A stretch of DNA of 64,000 bases from Homalodisca vitripennis (taxonomy: Eukaryota > Arthropoda > Insecta > Hemiptera > Cicadellidae). A program made the translations under genes and the position numbers. Below the pieces are notes generated by a model. That model was not told the origin of the DNA and did no database searches. It worked only from the letters and a program-made list of their open reading frames with translations. The first letter of the stretch is position 1. Each line of letters begins with the position of its first letter. Where the stretch lies: contig NW_025777654.1 in the NCBI RefSeq assembly GCF_021130785.1, forward strand, positions 60,323-124,322, read 5' to 3'. Positions 37,480 to 49,559 of the stretch are shown one piece after another.

Positions 37480-38640
37480 TCAGGATACTTCATTTCTACA
37501 TAGATAACATTAATTTGGTGCATGTTTAACTGTTGAATTTGCTTTGAGTGTCATTAAAGCACTTAGTGGGGTGAAAGAATTTCGTTTATGCCTACTGAGA
37601 GGATGTTAAGTTTTCTGTTCTGTATGATTGATCTGTATGACAGCAATGACGATAGTGAAATGAGCTATATGATTAATATTTATCATACAACTTTAGCGAA
37701 CGTGGTGTATTTACGTGTGTATTTACCCTATTACACAACACGTGGTGCAGCGTACTCGTACCTTGCATATGTAAACCAACAATAAAAGAAATGGATGTGG
37801 TCCATGTAAAAACACAAAAGTGGAACACGTAACTTTGCGGAATTTTGAGAAAGTTCACTAGCAACAATACTGGGCTAATCATAAGCAACCGTAATTGTCT
37901 ATATCGATTGTAAATCACTGATATAATATATACAAATTAATTGTAAGTTTTATTTCAATTAATATATGTACTCAAATGTTCGAAGTATTTTAAAATTGAG
38001 AGGACAGGGCATATTTTTGAAATTTCTAACAAGAAAAAGACAACTAATGGTAAGGTATTCTGAAAATGAGGAAGAAAAAAGTGAACTAGTTTTACGTTAA
38101 TATGGATCGATAAACTACCAGCAAGCCCTAACCTGATGAAACTGCAGAAGATTATAATTTAAAAAAACAAGAAGTTAGCTCATCATATTATGTTATTGAC
38201 ATATCCTTTTGGATTATAATGTATTCAAGGAAATGTTGGTAATAATTGCAAAGAGTTTTTGGATATAAAAAAGTTTCATCAATACCATTTACATATTTTG
38301 TCCGCTGTGCCACAGAGATTTTAACTGAAACACTTTTACACCAGCTGGCTTTATTAAACAAATCATACGTCGTCATACATTCGTCTTCATGAAATCCAAT
38401 TTTTTAATTGTTTGGACCAGTGGTCTTAGTGGCTTGATACAATGTGGACTTGTGTGTGCATTCCTGTCTCCCGGTGAGAGGTTACAACAGTTAGTGTAAG
38501 TTAACCTACTCGTCAACAGAAATCTGGAACTGTCACTAAACCTTAAAATCTGAGTCTCTGAAGAAAGAACCTGAAGTTCCAGCTTGGCACCACTCCGAAT
38601 GGTAAATCAAAATATATTATTTTCTTCCTCGGTCGTAGTC
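37480..38640 (+). repeat. R2 repeat, copy B
   Basis: It is the inverted partner of 9590-11090. Matches include 'tttctacatagataacatta' near 37494, 'gcgtactcgtaccttgcat' near 37750, 'gtgccacagagatttta' near 38307, and the AAGAACCTGAAG block near 38565. The two R2 copies sit in opposite orientation about 26 kb apart. Confidence 0.65.
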
Positions 38641-40149
38641 CTTGTTATGTGTATTTAATTTTGATTATTGCAATTATAATAGCATGAGTTTAAACAGTAT
38701 AATGAGTTAACAAATAACAAAATAAATGAACCTTTAGCTTATGTACAATTTTTACAAACCCTATATTACAAAGTTTTTATTTCTTTTCATTAGCAAACTC
38801 ATAACAGGCTTTCTTAAATTGTAAATATTGGTAAATCATTTGTAGTGATAACCTTGCGTGTATAGTAGACTTGATGTTAGGGTTTTTATTTACCTATTAA
38901 GAGAGGACGTTGCAAGATTTTAGGTTAGAATTAGGCAAAACATTTATTATTTTGGAACTTTTAGATAAATTTGCATGTAATTCTGTTAACTACTAACCGA
39001 CCCGCGCCGCTACTTAAACGTGGATTAATTAATTACATTCTCCTTGTAATGCATATTTGAACTGCTACTAAATCATGTTGTCACTTTTAACTATTATTTA
39101 CTTAACAGTCACTTTGACTTTTGTTTCTTCTAATGGTAAACCCGTGATTATGATTTATATATTACAAGTATATTACATTTGCAGTACAATACATTATCTG
39201 ATTAAACCTCATTTTATGAGTTTATGATTTAGTGATAGTAAACAATTAAATTATGACATAGTTACTATTTCTTTCTAATAATCATTTATAAAATTTTCTT
39301 TTAGGCATCTCCAAACATCGATTAAAAGCCATGTTTCATTTTACAACATTTATCGGTTGCCATGATTCAGGACAATGGGCGTAACGCTGCGTTTTATAAC
39401 CATTTAAATTGGGTGGTCAAACTGAGGGATGTTTATTTACAAATTATGTATTCTTCAATTTTCCGTTGACATTAAGATACCTTTTAAGTTACCCATAAGA
39501 TTATCTTAAGTTTATATAACGCTCAGCAATATTCTACTGTTTGACATGCATCACGAGAAAAATTCCTTGGTACCATGAACAGTGCTTAAAACAAAACAAT
39601 GCAATTTTAAGAAATAATTGTAAAACACTATAATTACTCACAATAGATATTTGATCAGAGCTTTAGTAAGTTAGTATCTTCGAATAATTAGAATCTTTAG
39701 GTACAACATATTTTGTCTGACCTTTAGTGGTATCTCCGTAAATAATACTGACCTTGATAGAATATTTGTCGGTGATGATCAAAAGCAACAAGAAAGCGTC
39801 AGAATTATAAAATATTTGTTCTGTCACGCAGTTATGAGATTTTATCGACCCTTTATAATACTTAGATATGACGATGATCCAAACAAGGTTATGGATTAAA
39901 TGCTTGTTTAGAGATCTACACTTCTTAGCATATTTTCTTAACATTTCTTTGCAACTGGGAACACTGTAATTTTACTATTACTTTACATGTCGTAATATTA
40001 TATTGTGGTAAAGTCACCAGATTTTGTTTAAAGAAGTACAATACTAAACGTCATAGCTATCTAAGGAAATGAATTATTAAGATGAAAAGATACAATTAAT
40101 TCAACTAATTAACTAATAATTTGCTATGATTAATTGTATTTACATTAAG
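38641..40149. other. Unassigned AT-rich DNA
   Basis: No repeat copy or gene was recognised. The frame at 39663-39944 on the minus strand (93 codons) has no identifiable domain. Confidence 0.4.
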
Positions 40150-40480
40150 ATTATAAGCTATTCTCATATAAACATATAGTCAACCAAATAATATTAGCGT
40201 GCTATTCTGAAAGAGCTATTGTAGCCAAATTGACTTACATAAATCAATGAGTTACCTTCAGTAGTGTATGTGTCGTGTGTGTATTAGTGTGAGTGGGGCG
40301 ACCTGCAATTTAATCACCCTGTAACAATAAGAAAATACAACAATAAAAATTTAAAATTTCTTATGATGTTAATTATAAGATTTGCAAAACTATTATATTT
40401 ACAGAAATATTTTTAATAAAGTACAGATTTACAATTAGTTGTAAATTATTCTAACCTCACGGACATCTCCTCAATCTACG
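40150..40480 (-). repeat. R9 repeat, copy B
   Basis: Reverse-complement match to 6000-6320. The core 'cgccccactcacactaatac' is conserved (rc near 40280-40302), as is the preceding 'ttgttacagggtgat' (rc near 40312-40326). Confidence 0.6.
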
Positions 40481-41384
40481 TTTTAGTGTATATTTATCCT
40501 TAATTAAATAATTCCAGTAAATCATCTCTTACTATAAGTACATTTCGTATTTAAGTAGATACCATCCGTAAATCTTCGTGAAATTTTTATGGATTTTGTA
40601 TTACCTTAAGAGTATTACTGCTAATCATGAGGGGTGAGTTTGAAGTGAGAATACTTTCAGGTCCCCCCACAGCTGCATAAGAGCCTCGTTTCTCGTTAAT
40701 CCAGAATGAAATACTGATACATTTTGATAATTTTTCCATTGTCATTTACAGTTTTTCTGATAAAATAGTTTAATTTGTAATTTCCATTAATAGGAATATT
40801 ATATAATAGTCGTATTAATCAATTTCATGTGTCAAGACTTTTAGAGTTCTTAACTGTATAATATTATAATATAAAACCAAAATTTTACTGTTTCTAAAAT
40901 TGATACTCTTATCTTGCTATGTTTTTAAACGCACTCCAGAAAGATAAATGTTTATATGTTAATCATTAACATTTTTATTTTTTTTATACGAAAGTCATTA
41001 ATTTAAATAAGTAAGAAGTAATGCTAAGATGATCACAGCACAATTTTACCTGTTAGCAGGTAATATTTGTACTTGCTTGTGGACTATCCACACACAGTAC
41101 TTGTTTTATGAGGATTGAAAAAGTCATTTGCAATACACAGAACAGTACGCTCACTACTTTGCAGCTCAACGTTATACAGAATTTTCTACCATACATAACT
41201 ATTGCTAAGACTGAAGCAATAAGTATATGAATTTGATTAACTAGTTTAGCTTGAACCTGTAGTACCTTTGTTTAGAGTCCTAGGTTTAAAGAAGCGTTGA
41301 GAAATCAAGATTGTAGTTAACGACTGATTAAATTTGCACTAGTTGTATCTTCTCTTTGATAGCATTCCAATTAAAAATTTACGT
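40481..41384. other. Unassigned AT-rich DNA
   Basis: Nothing recognised. Confidence 0.4.
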
Positions 41385-41770
41385 TACAACACTAAGCTAC
41401 TCAACTAGATGAGTAAATTTCCTTACTGAACTTTTCAGTATAATTACTTGATAACAGCGTTTAAGGGTTTCAAAATATATAAAAAAAAATTATTATTGAA
41501 GTCCGAGTAGAATTAGACATGAAAATATTATTTTTATTTGACAGTTTGGTTAATAAAAAAGTAAATTCAATCTATTCTCGGTTGCGATTTTAAATAATAT
41601 AAATAAAGAGGTTACGTCATGTTTTTTCGATTTTATATTCCAAAATTCTCCAATTAATGCTCAATATTTCAAGTGCACTATGTGATGACTTGACTGAGAG
41701 ATGTATCAGTATTATAACTATAGATAAGTTTGATGAAAAATTACGATGTTGACAGGATAAGAATTCTTGT
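41385..41770 (+). repeat. R1 repeat, copy D (3' half only)
   Basis: It matches copy B from 'gaacttttcagtata' through 'ctcggttgcgat', 'aataaagaggttacgtcatg', 'aagtgcactatgtg' and 'gtttgatgaaaaatta'. The GC-richer 5' part seen in the other copies is absent. Confidence 0.75.
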
Positions 41771-42689
41771 TTGTTGTGCCGAATTCCAAGGAGAAGCCAA
41801 TGTATGAAATTGGTATTATGCCCCGAAGGTGACAATTAGACTTTGCAATCTGTGCAAAACCAAGGATCTTATCTGACCTGGAGAATCCGTTTTATTTATG
41901 AGTAGAATTTAAGTTATGGGGAGAATACATTCCAAGCTAAACGCCAGCCGCAGAGTTCTAGTTTTCTAGTATACAAGTAATGAAAACATGCATCGGTCTC
42001 AGGTAACCATTACCCCAAAACCAGTTGTCAACATAAATTCAACAAATTAAAAAGAAATTGCAGATAAGGTGATATTTTGTAATAAAACACGACATGCACC
42101 GAAGTATTGTGTAAAAGGGAAGAACTATTCTTGGATGGTTCTCCCAAAGGGGGAAGCAATGATAGATCTGCCAATGAAGAGGGATCGACATCTCTGCCTG
42201 GCGTGAAAAATGTAAACATGGCTATAACTAAGCATGTAAGATTGCCAGTCCTTGCTGCTATAATAAATAATACTCAGCACTCGGTATTACATTACACAGG
42301 AAGCTCACTATCGTCAATAAGTAAAGATAAGCACAAGTTTAATGGGAAAAAAAATGTATAAATAGTTGCCCACTTAAACTAAATGTAGTACAGTATATGA
42401 TTTTGAGATTTATATTGGATACAACTTAGACTTAGATATAGATAGTGAAATTGTCTTGGAAAGCAATGTTTACTGCAGCTATGTAGTTATCCTGGCATGA
42501 TATTTTAGAAACTGCCTTTTATGAAAGTAACTGTCATGATTATTAACATACAAGAAGACCTATAATATTTCAAATACAAACACAATAATTGTGTTTTTTT
42601 TAAAATAGCAACGTATTAACAAAATAAAAGTGGAAATTGTAATGGGGTGTAGTATAGGCAAGGGTGAAATTATAAAAATATTTTCAGAT
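41771..42689. other. Unassigned DNA with a less AT-rich patch
   Basis: The patch 41770-42260 is compositionally different, and an 84-codon frame at 42107-42361 (plus) lies in it. I compared the three frames against transposase motifs I know and found no match. Possible eroded element. Confidence 0.35.
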
Positions 42690-43330
42690 TTTTACTAATT
42701 TTTCAGTCTGAGAAGTATTTAAGCTTAACTTTTAATACTAACCTGTATTTTATTCACCATTTATTGCAACAGAAGTAACTAATAATAATACTTTTTCAGT
42801 ACTGTGTAAAGAGAAGACATGCAGTATTAAAGAGGGGTTTCTCTAGGATTAGCGTATAGAACAAGACTGAGAGAGAAGAGGCGAAAAAGATGAGCTAATA
42901 TCTAAGATCCCTGCAGGACCATTAGCTACACCACTACACCCACATTCGTCAGTAGCTTAATATGAGGGTTCTAAAAAAATATCTCCCTGATTGGTAGGCA
43001 AAGCTATTCTTTAGTTAAATACTTTAGTTCAACAGGATTTTATGTTTAATTACTGAAACGTTAAATGTTCAAGCCTAGAAATCTTTCGATACAACCATAC
43101 AATTAACTTTTAATTTCACCACAGATAAAGACAGTCTCCTCCTAGAATATTTTGATCCCTACAAGTTTTAAAAAAAACCACTATTTGTTTTGTTTCCTAT
43201 TTTTAAGTATGTAAAATGCTTGATTATCAAACAATTTAATAAGTAAGATTATATTTTCATGAGCCCGTACGTTTTGAATAAATTACATTCAAAATGTAAG
43301 AAAATTATAATTACCACCACAGATTTTTAA
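42690..43330 (+). repeat. R4 repeat, copy A
   Basis: Collinear with about 63000-63960. Shared blocks are 'cagtactgtg', 'tttctctaggattagcgta', 'actgagagag', 'ccctgcaggaccattagcta' followed by 'caccac', 'cgcaaagctatt'-like, 'agaatatttt' and 'aaaatgcttgat'. Noncoding. Confidence 0.7.
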
Positions 43331-43486
43331 TCCCAGTGTCATTCCAATTCCTCTGATCAACCAATATTTCCTTTTATAATCTTATTCCGTTGCAAACGAT
43401 TCATAGTTTGTAATGGACTCTGAAGAAATGCGTCCAATAAAGTGTGTAGAATCCACTGGAATTTGTGACTACAAATATATATATAT

Positions 43487-43494
<8 letters not shown>

Positions 43495-43573
<79 letters not shown>
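43495..43573. repeat. (TA)n microsatellite, about 39 units
   Basis: Uninterrupted TA dinucleotides preceded by a short TG run. Apparent Tyr-Ile frames across it on both strands are artefacts of the repeat. Confidence 0.98.
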
Positions 43574-43576
<3 letters not shown>

Positions 43577-43839
43577 CCCTTTTCCAACAAAACAATCAAT
43601 TGGGAAAATTCCAAAATACTGAAATCATCTATTATATTTAACATAAATACTAAAATATATAATCCATAGACAATTTTTTAAATTCCAGTCAATGACGGTG
43701 GACACATTCTTATTTAGAACAGATAGCTGTTCATTTGATAGTATTAAATAAGTATTTTTGTACAGCAACTGCTTTTTGGTTTTTTATTTTGCTTTGGACG
43801 GTAGCATCCTTATTCTTTTGTAAGTTTGAACTGTTTCTG

Positions 43840-44085
43840 CTCATCACATTTAAAACAAATTACTGTGAAAACAAAGAACAAGTAAAAATAAGTGGATAAA
43901 TAGGTGACAGATATTCAGAGAAAAGTCTAACAACATCATAAAACCCTTTACATTAAAAGTAACCTACCGTCAGACAAAGAAAACAGGCTCTTTGTCTGAC
44001 GGTTGGTATATATAATTATACATATACTAAAAATCACATGTAAATCAATATTATATGATATGTATTTAGTATATCTTATGTAAAA
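43840..44085 (+). repeat. R5 repeat, copy B
   Basis: Collinear with 25790-26045. It contains a perfect 14-bp inverted repeat at 43966-43979 and 43990-44003 around a 10-nt loop. In the other copy the second arm is not present. Confidence 0.6.
43966..44003. other. Perfect 14-bp hairpin inside R5
   Basis: ACCGTCAGACAAAG is followed, after ten bases, by its exact reverse complement CTTTGTCTGACGGT. It could be a palindrome-forming duplication or the footprint of a small inverted insertion. Confidence 0.9.
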
Positions 44086-44518
44086 TTATCACATATATTT
44101 TAATTTCTAGATCGGGACTACCATTGCAAGATCTATGGTGCCGAAAGCACCTTACACTGAAAGTAGATGATAATTTTCGGAATTTACATTATATTTTACA
44201 GAAACAGGCTTTCTAAAACTTATTTGTACTTAATCAGGGCATCACTGCAAAAGCTAATACGGAAACAAATTTAAACGTAAGACAAGTATAACGTTTTTTT
44301 GACGGACAATATAATACTGGCCTAAATGCAATAAAAACAATTCTCATATGTTGAGATACATTTACTTCAATTACGTAATTTTATAGTAGACATTTTAAAT
44401 ATTTCCAAGAAATTTCCATACGAGATACATTATGGTAATTGCTCACTAATAGTGTAATTCAAATGTTACAAAAACGTATTGTTGTTGTTTACAAAAAGCA
44501 AAAGGAAGAATTATGGAG

Positions 44519-44528
44519 TATATATATA

Positions 44529-44569
<41 letters not shown>
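44519..44569. repeat. (TA)n microsatellite with one phase shift
   Basis: TA dinucleotides with a single TT interruption at 44535-44536. Confidence 0.97.
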
Positions 44570-44570
<1 letters not shown>

Positions 44571-46619
44571 CTCATACCTAACGTGTTAACTATGTGACCT
44601 AACCATTTATGCCTATTTGCTCTCTAATGTTATGTTATTTTACTCTGATACAAGTGAAGTATCTACTAATCTGAGATCAAATACTATGTAATTAAACATG
44701 TCTAATAATTCACAATCATCAGATATTGCATTTAAAATAAGATGATTTATTTTATTATGGACTGTACACTGGGTTTTAACAATTGTTTATGTTATGTGTA
44801 ATTTTTTAGATAATCATAATTTTGAAGATCTGCAAAAGTTATGATCTGACTCTCCAAATACCAGGGAAAGGGACAGAAATTGTCATAAATTAAGTTTTGA
44901 TTTAGAATAATTTAACTTACAATAATATGATTTGTACTCACTCGCTTTGGGGCGTTTCAAATTCGATGGAGAACGTCGAGTAGACATCATTCAGAGCACC
45001 AATGAGAAGCAGATGGACACATGACGATCATATTATTGAAATTCTTGAAAACTATAAATTGGAAATCTTTACTAGAGGTTCAACACCAATATTTACATTA
45101 GATGTCTGTTTATAAATTATGTTTTTCAGCCGTAACTGTATAAATCCAACTTTTTTCTCTTGTCTTTTGTACAAATACGAGTCTCGTATGTAATATTACT
45201 TACTAAATTATTTTTAAAGCGTTATGTACAAATATCACTTCATATTCATGGTAACTTGTTGAATATAGTTGATTGTTGTTCACCTGCGACCTTTTAAAAT
45301 ATATTTAGCCATAACCTGTGAATAAAAAAATCAAGAATGTTATTAATTGTTCTTTTCCTTTATTTCTTTATTAACTTGTTCTTTGTCCTTGTGTTAACTA
45401 GCTAACTGATATAAATAAATAAACGTGTGATTTACAATTATTATTGAGTTTATTTGTCACATGTATGATACAGGGTTTTCGTGAATTATACTTCCATGGA
45501 CACATAAAAAAAATTATATCCAACATAGAAAATGTTTTGGTGCATGTTAGGTTAGAATTTATAGAAAACATTTGGTTTGAATTTAGAAATATTTGGAATT
45601 AAAAATTGGGTAGATCTTACTTGAGTTCAAATCCAGTTTTTACATTGTGTATTCCATTGACACTTATTCATCTTCCAATCAGATGGAAGAAATCCAAAAT
45701 TCGGTTTAGTGTGGATGTAATACTGGCAATTTTAATCCTGGAAGATCTGACAGTTCTGGTTGCCATCCAATATTCCAGTTTGTCATCTAGTAAATGACTA
45801 TTCTGTTCTTTTACAAAAGTTGAGATTCACCCAATTTAAAACAAATAATAAATTGTATGACTGTATTTAATAACTCAAATTTTGATCAACTTTGTGTTTT
45901 TTTTAATAAATCTCTTGACGAAAAAGGTTTTTGTCAGTCTCATATTAAGTCATGATTTAAAAGAATAAATTCCATTATTGTAAAATCAACTAATTTCACT
46001 TTATAACTAAAGTTTGTTGTGAACTTAATTTCCATAAATATCTCCCTTGTTTTAGATATTAAGATTTAATGTATTCTGTGGTAGTATTTGATCTAAAGAA
46101 ATTTTCTTTCCTTTGTCTGATGATATACAATTTTACAAAAGTTTATGTATTTCTATCTTAATATGTATGATAATTTTTGGTGTGTTTATTTTAAACTCTA
46201 AAATAGGCTGCTAATTTATCTTAATTTTAAAATTTATTGACTTATGTTTGTTTATTGTAAGTTATGAAAATTGTATGGTTGTATGTTCTTCTTCTTGTAT
46301 GGATTCCTGTTTGTGTGTGTATATGTGGTATATGTGGTGGTCCTTTAGTTATTATTAGTCTTATATAAACATACACACAATAATATAAACTTTTAACTTG
46401 TTACAACAAAACTGTAATTTTATTCATTACAAAATATGTATTAATTATAATTGTGGAATTTTAATCCTGAATACGACAAGTATCCTTTTATGTGTTGAGA
46501 CAATATCAAACAATTTTCAATAATTTGAATCATAATGAGTAATCTATTTTCTTACCCTTGTTAAGATTACTTTAAATAAAGTTACATTTAAGCTACGAAC
46601 AGAGACAACAAATAACATG
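44570..46619. other. Unassigned AT-rich DNA
   Basis: A slightly GC-richer patch lies near 44940-45010. An open frame at 45606-45797 has no recognisable domain. No repeat copies were found. Confidence 0.4.
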
Positions 46620-46850
46620 TTTTGATTTACCTTTTCGGAGAGGTAAATCAGGTTAAACCTCCAGGTTCCTTTGTCGGAGTCTCAGATTAGCGAACACTCC
46701 AAAATGTAGTCCAAGGACTTAGTTAACTATTACTGAATGTTTTAAGCTTTCTAATTGTAAGCACGCAATAAACAGGTTTACATTATTTTGAGCTCCTACG
46801 GACCACATGTCAGAAATATAAAAATGTATAATTTGGTTTTCATTACAGAT

Positions 46851-46853
<3 letters not shown>
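46620..46853 (-). repeat. R2 repeat, fragment C
   Basis: It matches the 9590-9840 end of R2 copy A: 'gatttacc', 'ttcaggttc'-like 'ccaggttcct', 'ctacggac.acatgtc' and 'ggttttcat'. It ends exactly where the (TA)n array begins. Confidence 0.55.
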
Positions 46854-46922
<69 letters not shown>

Positions 46923-46929
46923 GTATATA
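46854..46929. repeat. (TA)n microsatellite, left flank of the Penelope-like element
   Basis: About 31 uninterrupted TA units followed by a few TG-substituted units. Confidence 0.97.
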
Positions 46930-47936
46930 AACAATAGAAGAAAAAGACTTCATATAAATCCTTTAATATTTCGACTTTTATGTCGTTTTCAAAAAGGTAC
47001 AAAAAGTGTATATAATGTAAGAATTAAAAGTAAACATATGAATTTTTATAATCAGCTGAAATATTCTATTCTGACTTATACTGTAATTTATAAACTCCTT
47101 GGTATATTATACTAAAAAGGGATTTTATATTTAAAATTAAAATTTAGATTAATAACAGCATAAAATTAAATTAAATATTAACAATTTTGTAGTGTTGTAG
47201 TTGTACATTCATAAAAAATTAATAAAATTGGTAATAAAATTTTAATAAAATTAATAAATATAGACAATACATTGTTTTAGATTTGCTAGATTAATTTAGA
47301 CTATTTTAACAGATAATTTCTTATTTAATCCAAAAGGTAATTTTGACTTAGTGACTAATTGATATGCTTGTTCTAAATTTTCTAATTGAATTTTTGAAGA
47401 ATATTCTGGTACTTTACAAATCCCCTTTTAATGTGTAACAATTATTTAAATATTTCATTATGAGCCAATGCATGTTGCGAAACCAATTTTTTCGTCTTGT
47501 CTGTTGGATGAAGACCGATGGTTATTCATCCTAATATGTAAGGGATTTGTCGTTAAACCAATATAGTCCTTGGGACAAAATTTTGCAAGACAACTGATAG
47601 ATTACATTTTTCGATTTACAGTTAATGTTATTTGAAATTTGGTTATGTTTTATTAGTTGTGCTACTTGTAAAAGTGTTAGAAGGATTTAGAATTTTGCAT
47701 GTAGCACAACGCTTGTCTTCGCAAGAATGACAAACTAAAAAACTTTTGATCAGCATCTGAATTTGGAATTTGGTTTAGGCAATAATTTAGGTCTTACCAG
47801 AAGGTTCTTCAGATTAGGGGCTTTACTAAAAATAATTCTCGGGGGTTTTGAAAACAAACTATTTGTCAAAGGGGATGATTCTAAAATGTTGTAGGCTGTT
47901 TTTAATATATTGTTAGTTTTATGTAGCCCGGGAAAT

Positions 47937-47938
<2 letters not shown>
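46930..47938 (-). mobile_element. Penelope-like element remnant with GIY-YIG endonuclease domain
   Basis: On the minus strand the frames read NLKNLLVRPKLLPKP, then C..C motifs around EDKRCATCKIL, a TFTSSTTNKT block, NCKSKNVIYQLSCK, CPKDYIGLTTNPL and RMNNHRSS, ending near 47310. This order, including the zinc-binding cysteines and the YIG motif, is that of the GIY-YIG endonuclease at the carboxy end of Penelope-like proteins. Frameshifts and in-frame stops break it, so it is inactive. The reverse-transcriptase part is missing. Downstream of the protein, on the element's strand, lies a hairpin followed by GAAA that resembles the hammerhead motif of this class. Both ends lie at (TA)n arrays. Confidence 0.82.
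46966..46996 (-). ncRNA. Hammerhead-like motif remnant in the Penelope-like element
   Basis: The minus strand reads TTGAAAA, a CGAC/GTCG stem with a short A-rich loop, then GAAATATT. This resembles the hammerhead core CUGANGA, stem II, GAAA with two substitutions in the first box. Judged decayed; stems I and III were not verified. Confidence 0.3.

Positions 47939-47985
<47 letters not shown>
47939..47985. repeat. (AT)n microsatellite, right flank of the Penelope-like element
   Basis: About 23 uninterrupted AT units, starting one base after the last recognisable element sequence. Confidence 0.97.
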
Positions 47986-47988
<3 letters not shown>

Positions 47989-48161
47989 TGGATCAATAAT
48001 TCTTAGTTAATTTAATATATTAAACTTTTAGGGTCGCTGTCAATATTCCCAGTTTACAGTATAAGATATCATAATCAGGTATTTCTGCTTGGAAAATATT
48101 TTGAGAACGAATTCAGATATAGACTTGAAATCATACATTTATACTTATTTTTTGATGTAGT

Positions 48162-48299
48162 CGAGATTAGATTCGATGATGCCTTTCTCCTCCAACGGGA
48201 TGTACGTCATACAGGTATAGCCGAGACACCGGAGGATTCCCCTATAGCCTTCAAACAGGGAGATTACCTCACCACACTCAAACAGTGGGATGGTAGCTG
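48162..48299 (+). pseudogene. SH3-like exon remnant or exon with a one-base frameshift
   Basis: A pyrimidine-rich tract ending in TAG at 48159-48161 precedes the segment, and CTG|GTGAGG at 48300 follows it, so both splice signals look good. The first frame reads EIRFDDAFLLQRDV up to TPED near 48238. A second frame then reads PIAFKQGDYLTTLKQWDGSW. The F-x-x-G-D-x-L-x-x-L spacing before D-x-x-W is the SH3 signature. The two frames join only if one base is added in the CCC run at 48240-48242. The composition is markedly richer in G+C than the surroundings. The opposite strand also has split frames here, ending at 48146, so strand is not certain. Confidence 0.32.
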
Positions 48300-49559
48300 G
48301 TGAGGGCTGCTGAAGTACAATCTTTGGTATTTTTGCTAAAAGTTAAATCAAGTCAGTGTTTGGAAATCTTAATTAATCATCCCATCAGAAAGCTATAAAA
48401 TAACATTCGTAGCCAAAATTTTGGAAAGCCTATGACGTGGCCTGGGGTTCTTCTACCTTTAATATGAAAAGATATGTCAGTATGTGATACATCGAAGGGC
48501 AAATTACGTATTATTTTAACAACATTACAAAATTATGTAATAAATACGTTACATAATTATTAGTTTCTTATAATGTATTGTGATATACTATAGAGAACGA
48601 AATTGCAAAATAAAGATTGTAATTACTGTAATATCCTGGTTTATGTTTCATTGTATATACAGAATCCGCACTCCACAGAAAGGCCTTTATCAACAAAAAA
48701 GGAAAAGTTATATTTTTTCCTACATAAAAATTATAATTTATTGGTTGCCCTACAAGGATACTTTGGTTAAATTAAGGTTATTTAAAAGAGGTGTATCGGA
48801 ATAAGAAGAGGAGCATGAGATTGCGGATTGCAGTTCAGATAATCAGAGAATTAAAACTTTTTATTAAATCTTGGGACCTTTTATTAGTTAGTAGATCTAA
48901 GAGTCAGAGTAGATAGATTCTTTGGATTGGTAGACGCGAGTTAGTGATGTGTGGGAGGTTTGGCAACTCTGAAATTAGATAAGGCAGCCAGGTTGGGTAA
49001 GGTCAATATGAGACACTATATACACTCAAATTTGGTACTCTAAATTCAAATATAAAATTTGTATAAGCAATAATTAAATCTATCTGTTACTGAACACTAT
49101 CTAAATCTTTTTTAACGTTATTAAACTTAAGCTCAGTTAACAGAAAATATCGCAATACATACACACAACCACATCTACATGTATTATATTCAAAGAACAA
49201 TATTTTATTTGAAGAATATACCCGTCTAAACGGCAATGCAACGTAATTTCATGCTCAAATCCAAAGAAGAGCGAAAATTCTAAATTGGATATTCCGTCTG
49301 AGTGAACTTGAAGCAATTCAAATCAGGAATCTATTGCAGGGAACATTTAGAATGTTTTGAGATTTTAAAGAGGTATTTTTAACTGCAAAGGTATATTTTA
49401 TTACTCTGTAATTAGGGATGGAATAATTTCTTGTGGAATCTTCTCGATTATTTCCAAAAGTTGTTATTATTATATAGTATTATATTGTTGTTATTATATA
49501 GTAGCTTGTATATACACAAATAAGTTATTTATGTTATAAAAATTTGAATATAAATTTCA
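48300..49559. other. Unassigned AT-rich DNA
   Basis: No partner exon for the SH3-like segment was found. The frame at 48580-48804 (plus) has no recognisable domain. Confidence 0.4.

Noticed and set aside
42107..42361. 84-codon frame in a less AT-rich patch
   Set aside because: No match to transposase or host motifs I know in any frame, and it stays unassigned.
43401..43622. Open frames on both strands full of alternating Tyr-Ile
   Set aside because: They are translations of the (TA)n microsatellite, not genes. The same holds for the frames over 46719-47115.
48146..48335. A minus-strand terminal exon ending in TAA at 48146
   Set aside because: Also needs a one-base correction, and the plus-strand reading has an SH3-type spacing and better splice sites. 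Kept only as an alternative.
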